Virus record (IMG/VR): IMGVR_UViG_3300038436_000240
Span: 1 to 34,079 of that record
Direction: 5' to 3' (one strand)
Length of the DNA stretch: 34,079 nt
DNA from: a virus
A program made the translations under genes and the position numbers. This document shows, piece after piece, positions 7,793 to 13,821 of the stretch (position 1 is its first letter; each line of letters opens with the position of its first letter). Under the pieces are notes generated by a model. That model was not told the DNA's origin. It made no database searches and saw nothing but the letters and a program-made list of their open reading frames with translations.

Positions 7793-8056
7793 ATGCCCAA
7801 ATTTAAAGTGGTAATAAACTATCAAAATGGCGATACTGATGAGCTTGATGAGTTATTTGATTCATATGAAGAAGCTGAACGAGAGGCTTTAGAATATATC
7901 AGTAACTGGCATACTGGAGGAGAAGTATTAGAATTATCTAATCCAGGTGATTATCCATATGATCCAGATGATGAACCAGATTATGATATCTTTGAAGAAG
8001 ACGATGAAGAAGACGAAGATGATGATGAAGAAGATGAAGATGAAGATGATGAGTAA
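7793..8056 (+). CDS. Small protein with extreme acidic tail
   Basis: The product is 87 residues from the ATG at 7793, preferred over the in-frame ATG at 7787 because the AAAGGGG site is too close to the latter. The N-terminal half looks folded: KFKVVINYQNGDTDELDELFDSYEEAEREALEYIS, with a beta-strand, a turn and a helix, followed by an ELSNPGDYPYDP segment. This part resembles a small conserved hypothetical family seen across bacteria. The last about 30 residues are almost only Asp and Glu. Such tails can mimic DNA, bind basic proteins or act as a solubility tag. It sits between the late regulator and the late promoter. No function is assigned; DNA mimicry is only a possibility. Confidence 0.75.
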   Translation: MPKFKVVINYQNGDTDELDELFDSYEEAEREALEYISNWHTGGEVLELSNPGDYPYDPDDEPDYDIFEEDDEEDEDDDEEDEDEDDE

Positions 8057-8072
8057 TTAGTTAGTAATAAAA

Positions 8073-8099
8073 ATGGACCCTGATGGACCACGATGAACC
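8073..8099 (+). promoter_or_regulatory. Three phased 10-bp direct repeats (activator site)
   Basis: ATGGACC occurs at 8073-8079 and 8083-8089, and ATGAACC at 8093-8099. The spacing is exactly 10 bases, one helical turn, and the array ends two bases before the -35 hexamer of the promoter at 8101-8129. This is the usual architecture of an activator site. The neighbouring ArpU/RinA-like protein is the likely ligand (inference). Confidence 0.7.
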
Positions 8100-8100
8100 G

Positions 8101-8129
8101 TTGTGAATTTGTCAAGGGTGTGTTATGAT
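8101..8129 (+). promoter_or_regulatory. Strong extended -10 promoter (probable late promoter)
   Basis: TTGTGA at 8101-8106 and TATGAT at 8124-8129 are separated by exactly 17 bases. A TG one base upstream of the -10 gives an extended -10 element. Transcription would start near 8136, and the first gene reached is at 8293. The direct repeats immediately upstream suggest activation. It stands between the early module and the HTH/methyltransferase/terminase genes. Confidence 0.72.
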
Positions 8130-8191
8130 TAAACTGAGCAAAGCTATAAACAACATGGAATACTGGCTTTAAAACCAGCCTAGAGACACTT

Positions 8192-8220
8192 AAAGAATTC
8201 AGAGATGAGTTCTTTTTTGT
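8192..8220 (+). terminator. Intrinsic terminator or attenuator in the leader
   Basis: AAAGAATTC (8192-8200) pairs with GAGTTCTTT (8207-8215), including one G-U pair, around a six-base loop, and is followed by a T-rich run. It lies only about 60-80 bases downstream of the promoter at 8101-8129. A complete short transcript of roughly 80 bases would therefore end here unless polymerase reads through. A smaller CTGG/CCAG hairpin precedes it (8163-8178). Confidence 0.6.
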
Positions 8221-8243
8221 TTTTGCAGAGATACTTGTAGTAT

Positions 8244-8284
8244 TCCAACTGGTGAATAATTACAATTTTTTGTATACAGTTGGA
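8244..8284 (+). promoter_or_regulatory. Hairpin overlapping the RBS of the next gene
   Basis: TCCAACTG (8244-8251) is the exact inverse of CAGTTGGA (8277-8284). The right arm contains part of the GGAG ribosome binding site used by the ATG at 8293. In addition AGTATTCC (8239-8246) is complementary to GGAATACT (8157-8164) in the leader, so two mutually exclusive pairings are possible. This could give translational control; it is untested. Confidence 0.45.
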
Positions 8285-8292
8285 GTGATTGA

Positions 8293-8817
8293 ATGAAAGG
8301 AAAAATGCTTGATCTATATGAGCGATGGGATGAATCAGGACATTTAGAGGTTAAATTAAAAGCCATATCTGAAATGATATCTAAAAGAGCAACTCAAAAG
8401 CAGATTGCTGAATACTTAGGTATTACAGAGAAAACGATTATTAAACTTAAGAAAGCACATCCTAAGTTTAATGCAGCCTTTCAGTATGGTGATGAAGAAT
8501 TAAAACAAAAACTACTCGATGCCATTTATCAACGCGCGATAGGTTTTGAATATGAAGAAACACAAACAGTGATTGAAGAAACAAAGACTGGAACCAAAAA
8601 GCGCATTACTAAGTTTAAGAAACAGTCACTACCTGATATCACAGCAATTAAATACTTACTCATTACGAAATTTGGTATTGAGTATAACGAAAAGAAAGCA
8701 GAAATTGAACTTATGCAAAAACGCATAGAAAATGGTGAGGAGGTTTGGATGAATGAATATCGTGATGAAGCAAGTATCAGTACTCCAAGAGTACGAAAAC
8801 AATCCAAGAAACAATGA
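8293..8817 (+). CDS. HTH DNA-binding protein, small-terminase-like
   Basis: The 174-aa protein has an N-terminal helix-turn-helix: ISKRATQKQIAEYLGITEKTIIKLKKAHPKFN. A helical middle follows (EELKQKLLDAIYQRAIGFEYEE), then a beta-hairpin-like TQTVIEETKTGTKKRITKFKKQ and DITAIKYLLITKFG. This order matches the phBC6A51-type helix-turn-helix/small terminase family. A separate P27-type TerS adjoins TerL at 13498, so this gene is unlikely to be the packaging TerS. It may be a DNA-binding partner of the methyltransferase whose start lies inside its end (65-base overlap). GGAG lies seven bases before the ATG, within a hairpin arm. Confidence 0.65.
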   Translation: MKGKMLDLYERWDESGHLEVKLKAISEMISKRATQKQIAEYLGITEKTIIKLKKAHPKFNAAFQYGDEELKQKLLDAIYQRAIGFEYEETQTVIEETKTGTKKRITKFKKQSLPDITAIKYLLITKFGIEYNEKKAEIELMQKRIENGEEVWMNEYRDEASISTPRVRKQSKKQ

Positions 8818-9964
8818 CGAAGCGATCAAAGCAGTTGCTAACTCGATTAGGGAGTTTGGATTTAAGGTTCCAATAGTCATTACAAGTGACAACGTCATCA
8901 TAGCCGGACATACGCGCTTAAAAGCCTCTGTGTCGCTTGGCTTAGAAGAAGTGCCATGTATTGTCGCAGATGATTTAAATGAGGCACAAATCAAAGCTTT
9001 TCGCTTAGCGGATAACAAAACAGCTGAACTTGCTACTTGGGATTTATCAAGACTTGAAGAAGAGTTAGCTGGAATTGACATGGACATGCTTCAGTTTGGA
9101 TTTGAAGAAATGGAAGAACTGCTTCCAGATAATGCAGCTGATGATGATTTCGATATCGATGATGAAATTCCAGAGATACCTTTTTCTGAGATTAGCGATA
9201 TATATGAACTTGGACCTCATCGACTTATGTGTGGTGATTCAACAGATGCAAAACAAGTTGAAACATTACTTGATGGTAACACAGTAGATATGTTATTTAC
9301 CGATCCGCCTTACAATGTTGACTATGAAGGAACAGCTGGAAAAATCAAAAACGATAAGATGGAAGATAATACCTTCTATCTTTTTTTATACAGTGCTTTC
9401 CAGAACATGTTCAATCATACAAAGCCAGGTGGTGCAATCTATGTTTGTCATGCTGATACTGAGGGACTCAACTTTAGAAATGCATTTAAGAACTCTGGCT
9501 TCAAATTAGCGGAATGTCTCATTTGGGTAAAGAATGCATTAGTACTAGGCAGACAAGATTATCACTGGAGACATGAACCTATTTTATATGGATGGAAAGA
9601 AGGAGCTGCTCATTACTTTGTTGATGACAGATCTCAAGATACCATCTGGGAATATAACAAACCAAGAAAAAATGAAGAACATCCAACCATGAAACCTTTA
9701 GAGTTAGTTGGAAAAGCAATCAGCAATTCATCAAGACGTCATGAATCCGTATTAGATTTATTTGGTGGTTCTGGATCAACTATGATCGCAGCTGATCAAT
9801 TGGATCGTAAATCATATCTCATGGAGCTTGATGAAAAGTTTATCGATGTCATAGTGAAACGTTATATCAAGCATAAGGCATCTAATGATAATTGTTATTT
9901 AATCAGAAATGGAAAAAGGTCTCCACTTAGCGATTTCGATTATTTTGAAAATAAGTCACTATAG
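8753..9964 (+). CDS. ParB-like / DNA methyltransferase fusion
   Basis: A 403-aa two-domain protein. Residues 1-100 form a ParB/Srx-like domain (NNPRNNDEAIKAVANSI, then IIAGHTRLKA, then AFRLADNKTAELATWD). After an acidic linker (about 120-140) the second domain is an S-adenosylmethionine-dependent N4/N6-type methyltransferase. It has DPPY (about residue 184, motif IV) before LDLFGGSGST (about residue 337, motif I), the beta-class order. A TMKPLELVGKAI element precedes motif I. GAGGAGG precedes the ATG. Such fusions are frequent in Firmicutes phages and are thought to protect phage DNA from restriction. The metK gene downstream would feed it cofactor. Target sequence unknown. Confidence 0.87.
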   Translation: MNIVMKQVSVLQEYENNPRNNDEAIKAVANSIREFGFKVPIVITSDNVIIAGHTRLKASVSLGLEEVPCIVADDLNEAQIKAFRLADNKTAELATWDLSRLEEELAGIDMDMLQFGFEEMEELLPDNAADDDFDIDDEIPEIPFSEISDIYELGPHRLMCGDSTDAKQVETLLDGNTVDMLFTDPPYNVDYEGTAGKIKNDKMEDNTFYLFLYSAFQNMFNHTKPGGAIYVCHADTEGLNFRNAFKNSGFKLAECLIWVKNALVLGRQDYHWRHEPILYGWKEGAAHYFVDDRSQDTIWEYNKPRKNEEHPTMKPLELVGKAISNSSRRHESVLDLFGGSGSTMIAADQLDRKSYLMELDEKFIDVIVKRYIKHKASNDNCYLIRNGKRSPLSDFDYFENKSL

Positions 9965-9976
9965 TAAAAAAAGTAC

Positions 9977-10007
9977 TTGCTATTAAGTCTCTTTAGAGTG
10001 ATATATA
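9977..10007 (+). promoter_or_regulatory. Possible promoter before the 142-aa gene
   Basis: TTGCTA (9977-9982) lies 17 bases before GATATA (10000-10005), or 19 bases before TATATA. The palindrome CTCTTTAGAG (9989-9998) lies in the spacer and could be an operator. The match to consensus is modest. Confidence 0.3.
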
Positions 10008-10040
10008 GAGTAACCAAAAAATTATAAGGAGACTAAAGTT

Positions 10041-10469
10041 ATGGAAAAACAGATTAAATTATCCGAATGGATTGAAAGATTTAAATCAGGCGAGTTTGAC
10101 AGAACTGATACAACAACTCAAATCAATGCAGGGTGGTTCGACTGGTTTTGTAAAGACACAAGCCTAGCTAACAAAACAAAGAAGATGGGTAACATCATCA
10201 AGCAAATCAAACCAGGCGGAAAAGTAGATCTTGAGACTAGTTATGTGTGGTTCAAGAATAATTGTCCACTCAATGGACCACTCTATGATGATTTCAGAAT
10301 TGCAGATATCGAAACAAATAATAACCTCATCGTCATTCAAATTGATTGTGTATGGAACGATTCAAAGTATACAGTTTATGAAAGACTTGATGGATTTGAT
10401 AAACCTGCATTTAAAACAAACTCATCGAGAGAGCTTGTTAAATGGTTAAATAAAGGATGGAACGATTAA
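10041..10469 (+). CDS. Hypothetical phage protein (142 aa)
   Basis: Not assigned to a named family. AAGGAG sits about ten bases before the ATG. The sequence is rich in aromatic residues (AGWFDWFCKDTSL, TSYVWFKNNCPLNGPLYDDF) and mixes helices and strands, ending in SSRELVKWLNKGW. No transmembrane segment or signal peptide is present, so it should be cytoplasmic. The NNLIVIQIDCVW and KYTVYERLDG stretches look like adjacent beta strands. The stop overlaps the start of the cysteine-protease-like gene. Its place between the DNA methyltransferase and MetK suggests an accessory role in the same region, but no function can be supported. Confidence 0.65.
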   Translation: MEKQIKLSEWIERFKSGEFDRTDTTTQINAGWFDWFCKDTSLANKTKKMGNIIKQIKPGGKVDLETSYVWFKNNCPLNGPLYDDFRIADIETNNNLIVIQIDCVWNDSKYTVYERLDGFDKPAFKTNSSRELVKWLNKGWND

Positions 10470-10846
10470 TGTATAAAGAGTTCAATGCACATCCAAAAGG
10501 TATCAAAACAACCGACTGTGTTGTAAGAGCGATCACGACTGCAACAAGCAAAGACTATCTCGAATGTAGACGAGAACTTAATCAAGCTAAACGTGAACTT
10601 GGATATTCCAATTATAAAGATACCAAATTTCTATACGATTATTTGAAGGATTATCCAAGACTCATATTTAAACCAGTTAAGGGAGAACCAAGAATCAAAG
10701 GTAGCAACTTTTGTGAGTTGCATCCAAAAGGAACTTACATCATAAAAATGGCTGGACACGTTACAGCTTGCATTGATGGCGTGATACTTGATACTTGGGA
10801 TTGTTCATATCGGTCAGTATATACAGCATGGGAGATAGCAAAATAA
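10469..10846 (+). CDS. Papain-like cysteine protease-like phage protein
   Basis: The product is 125 aa from the ATG at 10469, which overlaps the preceding stop as TAATG behind an AAAGGA site. The in-frame ATG at 10457 lacks an RBS. The order of candidate catalytic residues fits a minimal papain-like fold: Cys in TTDCVVRAIT near the N-terminus, His in MAGHVTACIDG, then Asp in ILDTWDCS. Similar short proteins are common in Firmicutes phages next to replication or packaging genes. The substrate is unknown; host protein cleavage or deubiquitinase-like chemistry cannot be claimed. Family call rests on motif order. It ends just before a strong intrinsic terminator. Confidence 0.6.
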   Translation: MYKEFNAHPKGIKTTDCVVRAITTATSKDYLECRRELNQAKRELGYSNYKDTKFLYDYLKDYPRLIFKPVKGEPRIKGSNFCELHPKGTYIIKMAGHVTACIDGVILDTWDCSYRSVYTAWEIAK

Positions 10847-10853
10847 GTAATTT

Positions 10854-10873
10854 GGAGCGCAAGCTCCTTTTTT
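10854..10873 (+). terminator. Intrinsic terminator
   Basis: GGAGC (10854-10858) pairs perfectly with GCTCC (10863-10867) around a GCAA tetraloop, followed by six T residues. It separates the cysteine-protease-like gene from metK, so metK needs read-through or its own promoter. Confidence 0.8.
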
Positions 10874-10898
10874 AATCGTTTATAAAGGAGATGGTGGA

Positions 10899-12029
10899 AT
10901 GCAAGTCATAACAAGTGAATCAGTGTTTAGTGGACATCCAGATAAAGTATGTGATCAAATCAGTGATGCTATACTGGATGCCATTTTAGAACAAGATAAA
11001 AATGCTAGAGTTGCAGTTGAAACGGCTATAAAAGATGACCTAGTGTTTGTCTTTGGTGAAGTCACTACAACTGCAAAAGTCGATTATGCAGACATAGCCA
11101 AAAGCAAACTTCGTGAAATCGGCTATGAAGAAAGTTTCAAAGTCATGGAAAAGATTAGTAAACAATCTCCAAATATCGCACTTGGAGTTGATTCAACAGA
11201 ATCACATGAACAAGGTGCAGGTGATCAGGGAATCATGTTTGGTTATGCTTGTAATGAAACACAAGAGTTAATGCCACTACCGATTATGCTGGCAAATCAA
11301 ATATCGAAAGAGATGGACAAAGCTCGTAAAGAACAATATGCACATATCTTTGGTCCTGATGGCAAATGTCAGGTATCCGTTTTATATGAAAAAGGTAAAC
11401 CTAAAAAAGTGCAAACAATCGTTGTTTCAGCACAAACGAAATCATGGATAAGAAGAGAGCTATACGAAGATATCATAATCAATGAAGTTTTACCGAAAGT
11501 TCTTGATCATAAAACAATCAAAGAAGCAGAAATTCTTATTAATCCAACAGGTGAGTTTGTGATAGGTGGTCCTTATGCAGACTCTGGATTAACTGGAAGA
11601 AAGATCATTGTTGATACTTATGGTGGTTATGCAAAGCATGGCGGAGGAGCTTTCTCTGGTAAGGACGTAAGCAAGGTTGATCGCAGTGCGGCTTATTATG
11701 CCAGATTAGTAGCAAAAGCCGTTGTAGGGGCAGGTTTGGCGACACATTGTGAGATACAGCTAGGTTATGTGATTGGTATTGCTAAGCCAGTGAGTGTCTA
11801 TGTGAATACATTTAATACTGGAATTATGAGTGATGACAAGATACAACAACTTGTCAATCAAGCATTTGATTTTAGACCACAACACATTAAAAAAGAACTT
11901 GAGTTAGATAACGTCAAATTCCAGGAGTTAGCGAAGTATGGACACTTTGGTAGAGAGGATTTAAATGTTCGATGGGAACATGTAGATGGTAAGATTGCTG
12001 AATTGAGAAAGTTATATGAGAAAGCCTAA
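10899..12029 (+). CDS. metK: S-adenosylmethionine synthetase
   Basis: The 376-aa protein is a full-length MetK, forming S-adenosylmethionine from methionine and ATP. Recognisable are the N-terminal ESVFSGHPDKVCDQISDA, the ATP-binding GAGDQGIMFGYA (about 106-117), the LPIMLA segment and the catalytic-loop-like GGGAFSGKDVSKVDRSAAYYAR. Length is slightly below the usual 380-400 and all three repeated domains appear intact. RBS GGAGATGG precedes the start. The gene sits downstream of the ParB-methyltransferase, a logical consumer of SAM. Phage metK genes are known next to methyltransferases but are not universal. The HNH gene begins inside its 3' end. Confidence 0.93.
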   Translation: MQVITSESVFSGHPDKVCDQISDAILDAILEQDKNARVAVETAIKDDLVFVFGEVTTTAKVDYADIAKSKLREIGYEESFKVMEKISKQSPNIALGVDSTESHEQGAGDQGIMFGYACNETQELMPLPIMLANQISKEMDKARKEQYAHIFGPDGKCQVSVLYEKGKPKKVQTIVVSAQTKSWIRRELYEDIIINEVLPKVLDHKTIKEAEILINPTGEFVIGGPYADSGLTGRKIIVDTYGGYAKHGGGAFSGKDVSKVDRSAAYYARLVAKAVVGAGLATHCEIQLGYVIGIAKPVSVYVNTFNTGIMSDDKIQQLVNQAFDFRPQHIKKELELDNVKFQELAKYGHFGREDLNVRWEHVDGKIAELRKLYEKA

Positions 12030-12300
12030 AGAGCTACATCGGTTTTATAAGTCTACTCAATGGCAAGTAGCAAGAGAAATCAAGATAAGAGCAGCCAATG
12101 GAAAGTGTGAACGTTGCGGTGCATTAGGTGAAGAAGTACATCACATCATTAAGTTAACTGTTCAAAATGTCATTGAACCAAATATAAGTTTAAATCAAGA
12201 TAACTTAGAGTTCTTGTGTAAAAAATGTCACAATGCAGAACACAAGCGTTTCTCTAAAGAAAAAGAATTTGATAAGGATGGGAACTTAATTCATAGATAA
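12016..12300 (+). CDS. HNH endonuclease (packaging-associated)
   Basis: The 94-aa protein has a zinc-binding pair CERC (C31, C34), the HH of VHHIIKL (H42, H43), N63 in LNQDN, and C68-x2-C71 with H76 in the final helix: a classical HNH nuclease. Small HNH proteins located just upstream of TerS/TerL in cos phages are needed with terminase for cos cleavage. Here two accessory genes intervene between it and TerS. It overlaps metK by 14 bases and has a weak RBS, so expression is probably coupled to metK. Confidence 0.85.
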   Translation: MRKPKELHRFYKSTQWQVAREIKIRAANGKCERCGALGEEVHHIIKLTVQNVIEPNISLNQDNLEFLCKKCHNAEHKRFSKEKEFDKDGNLIHR

Positions 12301-12322
12301 CCTCGAATAAACAATTTTACTT

Positions 12323-12331
12323 TGGTATAAT
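12323..12331 (+). promoter_or_regulatory. Extended -10 promoter of accessory gene
   Basis: TGGTATAAT gives a perfect -10 (TATAAT, 12326-12331) with an extended TG. The -35 region about 17 bases upstream (TCGAAT) is weak. It lies in the gap between the HNH gene and the gene starting at 12354, giving that accessory gene its own transcription. Confidence 0.55.
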
Positions 12332-12353
12332 GTTTATAAATGAGGTGGTCAAA

Positions 12354-12956
12354 ATGAGAAAAGAAAGTGTAATTGATTATGGAGAGTATATAGTTTCAGA
12401 AGAAATACTAAAGATGCTTAATCAAGGAAACAATAAACAGTTTTCAGTATTTGCACCCTTATCAAGACAAGAAAAAGGTATTGATTTAATACTATTCAAT
12501 AGATTAAGTAGGAAAACAATTACTGTTCAAGTAAAATCATCTAGATCATATGTAGATGGCAAGAAAAATGATATAAAGTACAATTATCTTTGGTTAAACA
12601 ATTTTAATATCTCTGATGAAGTATACGCTGATTACTATGTACTCATGGGAAGTTATATTCATGTGAAATCTGAAAAATTGATTGAAAAACGTGGAATGAG
12701 TGTAAATGCTATTGATTATAAACCTATAATATTAGTTTATAGTCACTCTGAAATGGTTGAGGAACTTCAAAAATTAAGACAGAAGACAAAAGATCATCCG
12801 GAAAAATTTTTCAGTTTCAAGTTCAGAGACGAAGATGATATTATCATTGATAGAGGTTATGTTTCTGGATACAACACTCTAAATAACGGCAGTGCATCGA
12901 GAAGAGTTCAATTGTTAAAGAATAAAATTAATGAACTTGTTAATGCATTAAATTAG
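12354..12956 (+). CDS. Putative PD-(D/E)XK nuclease-like accessory protein (200 aa)
   Basis: The start at 12354 is chosen because GAGGTGG lies about eight bases upstream; an in-frame ATG at 12330 overlaps the -10 box. A core typical of restriction-endonuclease-like folds is visible: D44 in KGIDLILF, then ITVQVKSS with Q59 and K61, i.e. D-x14-QxK. An earlier acid could be E11 or E16/E17 in the first helix. DUF4365-type and related nucleases share this pattern. The remainder (YVLMGSYIHVKSE, GYVSGYNTLNNGSASR) is mixed. It has its own promoter and sits between HNH and the cos-like site, so it looks like inserted cargo. Nuclease activity is inferred from motif spacing alone. Confidence 0.6.
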   Translation: MRKESVIDYGEYIVSEEILKMLNQGNNKQFSVFAPLSRQEKGIDLILFNRLSRKTITVQVKSSRSYVDGKKNDIKYNYLWLNNFNISDEVYADYYVLMGSYIHVKSEKLIEKRGMSVNAIDYKPIILVYSHSEMVEELQKLRQKTKDHPEKFFSFKFRDEDDIIIDRGYVSGYNTLNNGSASRRVQLLKNKINELVNALN

Positions 12957-13010
12957 CCCCCCATCCTGCTAAGATATTTTTTCGAGGGGTACCGCACAGG
13001 GGGGGCAATT
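12951..13010 (+). other. Candidate cos site (packaging initiation)
   Basis: AATTAGCCCCCC (12951-12962) and GGGGGGGCAATT (12999-13010) form an inverted repeat around a 36-base centre containing a T6 run and GAGGGGTACCGC. This G/C-rich island is unlike the AT-rich surroundings. It lies between the HNH nuclease and TerS/TerL, the expected place for cos in HK97-type phages of Firmicutes. The exact nick positions cannot be read. Confidence 0.6.
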
Positions 13011-13015
13011 AAAAA

Positions 13016-13501
13016 ATGCGGGCTCTTATTTTTGAAAATCCAGAATTTAGTTTTGAAGTAGGTGAGAATATGCATGTCCTAGAAGAAAATTTTATAAGAA
13101 GTTTGATGCTTCTAAAGTTTTTAACAGATAAAATTTTGAACAGATTTAAAGAACTAAATATATCTGATGAGGAGTTTAAAAATAAGCACATTGCTTATAG
13201 TGATTTGCATATGACGCTTTGTCACAATGCCATATTTCAAGCTAGAAAATTATATGAAGCTAGTCTTAGAGATGGATTAACAGAACCTGAATGGTTGAAA
13301 TTGAAAGGATTAAGAGAAGAAATAACACATGCTCGAGATATAGAATCACAAGAAATAAAGAAAATAGCAGACTTGAATTCGGAAATAATACCTATATTAA
13401 ATAAATTAAGCTTGCATATTTTCGAGAAAAATAAAATTCAAGACGATCCATATTTTGATAGTTTTTCTAAAGTATATTTAGAGGATATTAACAAGTTATG
13501 A
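13016..13501 (+). CDS. Unknown helical protein next to cos
   Basis: Not recognised. The 161-aa product is almost entirely helical and charged (LEENFIRSLMLLKFLTDKILNRFKELN, then LKLKGLREEITHARDIESQEI), with no membrane segment. Two starts are possible: ATG 13016, about ten bases after the G-run of the cos-like site, or ATG 13070 behind AGGTGAG, which would give 143 aa. It overlaps TerS by four bases. In most related phages TerS follows cos directly, so this is an extra gene. Base composition is AT-rich like the accessory gene on the other side of cos, which suggests they could be acquired cargo. A packaging-accessory role is an alternative. Confidence 0.6.
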   Translation: MRALIFENPEFSFEVGENMHVLEENFIRSLMLLKFLTDKILNRFKELNISDEEFKNKHIAYSDLHMTLCHNAIFQARKLYEASLRDGLTEPEWLKLKGLREEITHARDIESQEIKKIADLNSEIIPILNKLSLHIFEKNKIQDDPYFDSFSKVYLEDINKL

Positions 13502-13821
13502 AAATAGAACATGAATACGAGCGATTAAAGTCGCTTTTTTCTTTGGTTGATGAATCAAAGACAGAACTAGTAGATAATCTAATTTATCAAGCTGCATTTA
13601 TGAAGGTGGAACTTGATAAGTTACAAGAGCAAATCAGAAAGCATGGAGCTATTCAAATATCCAGCAAAGGCACACAACGTCAAACTGAAGCAGCTAAGTA
13701 TTACACGAAACTTGTGAATTCATATGGGACAGTCATTAAAACACTAAATACAATTCTTGGAACACAAGTTGATGATGGAGATGATGCATTTGATGAGTTT
13801 CTTAAGAGAGCGAATGAATGA
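13498..13821 (+). CDS. terS: Terminase small subunit (P27 family)
   Basis: The 107-aa protein is helical with a central basic GAIQISSKGTQRQTEAAKYYTKL segment and a tail VIKTLNTILG followed by DDGDDAFDEFLKRANE, the pattern of P27-family small terminases. These recognise packaging sites and load the large subunit. It overlaps the preceding gene by four bases and TerL by four (ATGA), so TerS and TerL are translationally coupled. The candidate recognition site is the G/C-rich inverted repeat about 0.5 kb upstream. Confidence 0.83.
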   Translation: MKIEHEYERLKSLFSLVDESKTELVDNLIYQAAFMKVELDKLQEQIRKHGAIQISSKGTQRQTEAAKYYTKLVNSYGTVIKTLNTILGTQVDDGDDAFDEFLKRANE

